DNA of 6,850 nucleotides from Lachnospiraceae bacterium. Lineage in GTDB: Bacteria; Bacillota_A; Clostridia; Lachnospirales; Lachnospiraceae. The position numbers and the translations under genes were made by a program. Below are positions 5,544 to 6,850 of the stretch, in pieces; within the stretch, counting starts at the first letter, position 1, and each line of letters begins with the position of its first letter. Below the pieces are notes generated by a model. The model had not been told where the DNA came from. It made no database searches and worked only from the letters and a program-made list of their open reading frames with translations. Where the stretch lies: NCBI GenBank assembly GCA_017958245.1, contig JAGDDC010000195.1, positions 1 to 6,850 on the forward strand, in the 5' to 3' direction.

Positions 5544-6364
5544 CAGACTTTCATACACATATCTTCGAGGATTCGCTCGCCCCGAGGGCGAGGGCCTCGC
5601 TTGAAAATGCGGCCGCGGGCCTGTACAAGCCTTTTCACGACATGACGCTTGCGGGACTCTTAGAGAGCATGGACAGGGCGGGCATCCACAGATCGGTGGT
5701 GCTTCCCGTGGTGACCAAACGCAGCCAGACGGAGAAAGTGTGCGAGTGGGCGGCGTCCATAGAAAGCGAGAGGATCACTTCTTTTGGCGGGATATACCCT
5801 CTTGCGGATGATTACAGGGAGCAGATAGACTTTGTTTGCTCGCTGGGACTCAAAGGCATCAAGTTCCACGCGGAGTACCAGAACTTCGTGCTTGATGACG
5901 AGAGGATGCTCAAAGTCTACGATCATGCATTTGAAAAAGGACTGATCGTGATACATCACGCAGGGTTTGATCCGGCTTTCCCGGCACCCTTTAAGACGTC
6001 GCCTAGGCAGTTTGCGAGGGTGACAAGGGAGTTAAAAGGCGGAGTGATGGTGGCCGCGCACCTTGGCGGACAAAAGCAGTGGGAGGATGTGGAACGGTAT
6101 CTCGCGGGAGAGGACATATATCTTGACACATCCATGGGCTTTGGATACTACGGAAAAGAGCAGTTCATGAGGATATTGAAGATCCACGGCGCGGACAGGA
6201 TGCTTTTTGCGACGGATTCGCCTTGGAGCGACCAAAAGAGCGAGCTCGCGCTCTTTGAGGAACTTGAGATACCGGATGTGGACAAGGAGAAGATCCTGTG
6301 CGGGAACGCAAAGAGAGTGCTTGGTGAAGGATACACCCCCGTGGCAGGCTGCGTGGGAAGATAA
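5528..6364 (+). CDS. Metal-dependent hydrolase of the amidohydrolase superfamily (Amidohydro_2)
   Basis: The 278-aa protein is a TIM-barrel hydrolase or decarboxylase of the Amidohydro_2 family (the ACMSD/gamma-resorcylate decarboxylase relatives), acting in the cytoplasm with a catalytic metal. The expected ligands are present in order: H9-x-H11 on strand 1 (TDFHTHIF), H143/H144 in IVIHHAGFD, H178 in VAAHLGG, and D230 in LFATDSPW. GIKFHAEYQ (111-118) is the conserved beta-strand region often seen in small uncharacterised members. There is no signal peptide. Family length is about 260-330, so it is full-size. The start at 5528 gives DFHTH near the N-terminus as usual. It sits 48 bases after the PAP2 gene and 17 bases before cysE. 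Substrate is unknown, and the neighbours do not point to a pathway. Confidence 0.88.
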   Translation: MDLEITDFHTHIFEDSLAPRARASLENAAAGLYKPFHDMTLAGLLESMDRAGIHRSVVLPVVTKRSQTEKVCEWAASIESERITSFGGIYPLADDYREQIDFVCSLGLKGIKFHAEYQNFVLDDERMLKVYDHAFEKGLIVIHHAGFDPAFPAPFKTSPRQFARVTRELKGGVMVAAHLGGQKQWEDVERYLAGEDIYLDTSMGFGYYGKEQFMRILKIHGADRMLFATDSPWSDQKSELALFEELEIPDVDKEKILCGNAKRVLGEGYTPVAGCVGR

Positions 6365-6381
6365 AAAGGAAGGCAGGTTTT

Positions 6382-6850
6382 ATGGATCAGAGAGAAAAAG
6401 ACAGGATACTGGACGGTCTCGTGGACGAGATGAACTCAAACTACGAGGAGATCGATCTTTTGAACGCCCTCGGGAAACGCAAACTTCCCGACCGCGACAA
6501 GATCATCACCATCATCAAGGCGATCAGGCGACTCATGTTTCCCGGATACTTCGGACAGGTGTCTTTTGAAAAGACAACGTCGCATTATTTCGCAGGGGAA
6601 ATGATCAGCTCCGTGATAGAGGAGCTCAAAAAACAGGTCGTGATAGCGCTCAACTACGGACAGCCGGACGAGCACGCCTCGGAGGAGACCCACCGCAAGG
6701 CAGAGCAGATATGCTACGAGTTCGCCGGTGAGTTCCCGAAGATCCTGAAGATGCTGCTCACGGACGTTCAGGCGGGCTTTGACGGAGACCCCGCGTCAGG
6801 CAGCAAAGAAGCGATCATCTCGTCGTACCCCGGGTTCAACGCGATCTTTA
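6382..6850 (+). CDS. cysE: Serine O-acetyltransferase, N-terminal part (3' end outside the window)
   Basis: It catalyses the first step of cysteine synthesis: acetyl-CoA plus L-serine gives O-acetylserine, which the sulphydrylase CysK then uses. The 156 residues seen are the helical N-terminal region that precedes the left-handed beta-helix. Recognisable are LPDRDKIITIIKAIRRLMFP (35-54), FPGYFG (53-58), and LTDVQAGFDGDPAS (126-139), followed by EAIISSYPGFNAIF (143-156). The last two match the DV-AA-x-GDPA and YPG-x-AI pattern of SATases with the extended N-terminal domain, as found in many Clostridia and Bacteroidetes. The catalytic hexapeptide repeats lie downstream of the window. AAGGAAGG (6366-6373) precedes the ATG. 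The 17-base gap has no room for a T-box or cysteine riboswitch, so expression probably follows the upstream genes. No stop codon is reached. Confidence 0.9.
   Translation, partial: MDQREKDRILDGLVDEMNSNYEEIDLLNALGKRKLPDRDKIITIIKAIRRLMFPGYFGQVSFEKTTSHYFAGEMISSVIEELKKQVVIALNYGQPDEHASEETHRKAEQICYEFAGEFPKILKMLLTDVQAGFDGDPASGSKEAIISSYPGFNAIF

Noticed and set aside
6364..6382. Cysteine T-box or riboswitch ahead of cysE
   Set aside because: Only 17 bases separate the upstream stop from the start codon, too short for any leader RNA.

Overview
The window looks like a chromosomal segment of a Gram-positive anaerobe of the Bacillota, most likely class Clostridia. The grounds are a YlmH-type S4 protein (a family typical of Bacillota and Cyanobacteria), a secreted Amidase_3 autolysin with an SH3-like/AMIN-like front end, strong AGGAGG-type ribosome binding sites, intrinsic terminators, and a moderate GC content with frequent AGG (Arg) and ATA (Ile) codons. 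The genus cannot be fixed from sequence alone.

Layout. Bases 1-51 are the last 16 codons of a plus-strand gene, closed by an intrinsic terminator (66-116). Bases 117-688 carry no convincing gene but are dense in structure. A ~230-bp element with 64-65-nt imperfect terminal inverted repeats (123-352) and a perfect central hairpin resembles a MITE. It is followed by five hairpin units at a 62-63-bp period (371-660). The three units nearest the next gene are near-identical, and each is shaped as a minus-strand intrinsic terminator. The first terminator hairpin (66-105) belongs to the same sequence family as the array.

Bases 689-1687 (minus) encode a secreted protein with two internally duplicated cystatin-like domains, including a literal QVVAG motif, and a C-terminal domain resembling a subtilisin-propeptide (I9) fold. 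I read it as a candidate multi-domain protease inhibitor. A divergent intergenic region (1688-1853) separates it from a plus-strand run that continues to the end of the window.

The plus-strand run comprises a secreted N-acetylmuramoyl-L-alanine amidase (1854-3611), a YlmH-like S4 RNA-binding protein (3649-4464), a membrane PAP2 phosphatase (GTG start, 4547-5479), a metal-dependent amidohydrolase of the Amidohydro_2 family (5528-6364) and the 5' part of a serine O-acetyltransferase, cysE (6382 to the end). Gaps are 17 to 82 bases and I see no terminator between them, so they may be co-transcribed. Only the amidase and the PAP2 enzyme share an obvious theme (envelope: peptidoglycan hydrolysis and lipid-phosphate recycling); the S4 protein, amidohydrolase and CysE look like housekeeping passengers.

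The points most worth a second look are the cystatin-like/I9-like secreted protein and the hairpin-rich convergent intergenic region with its triplicated terminator and MITE-like palindrome.
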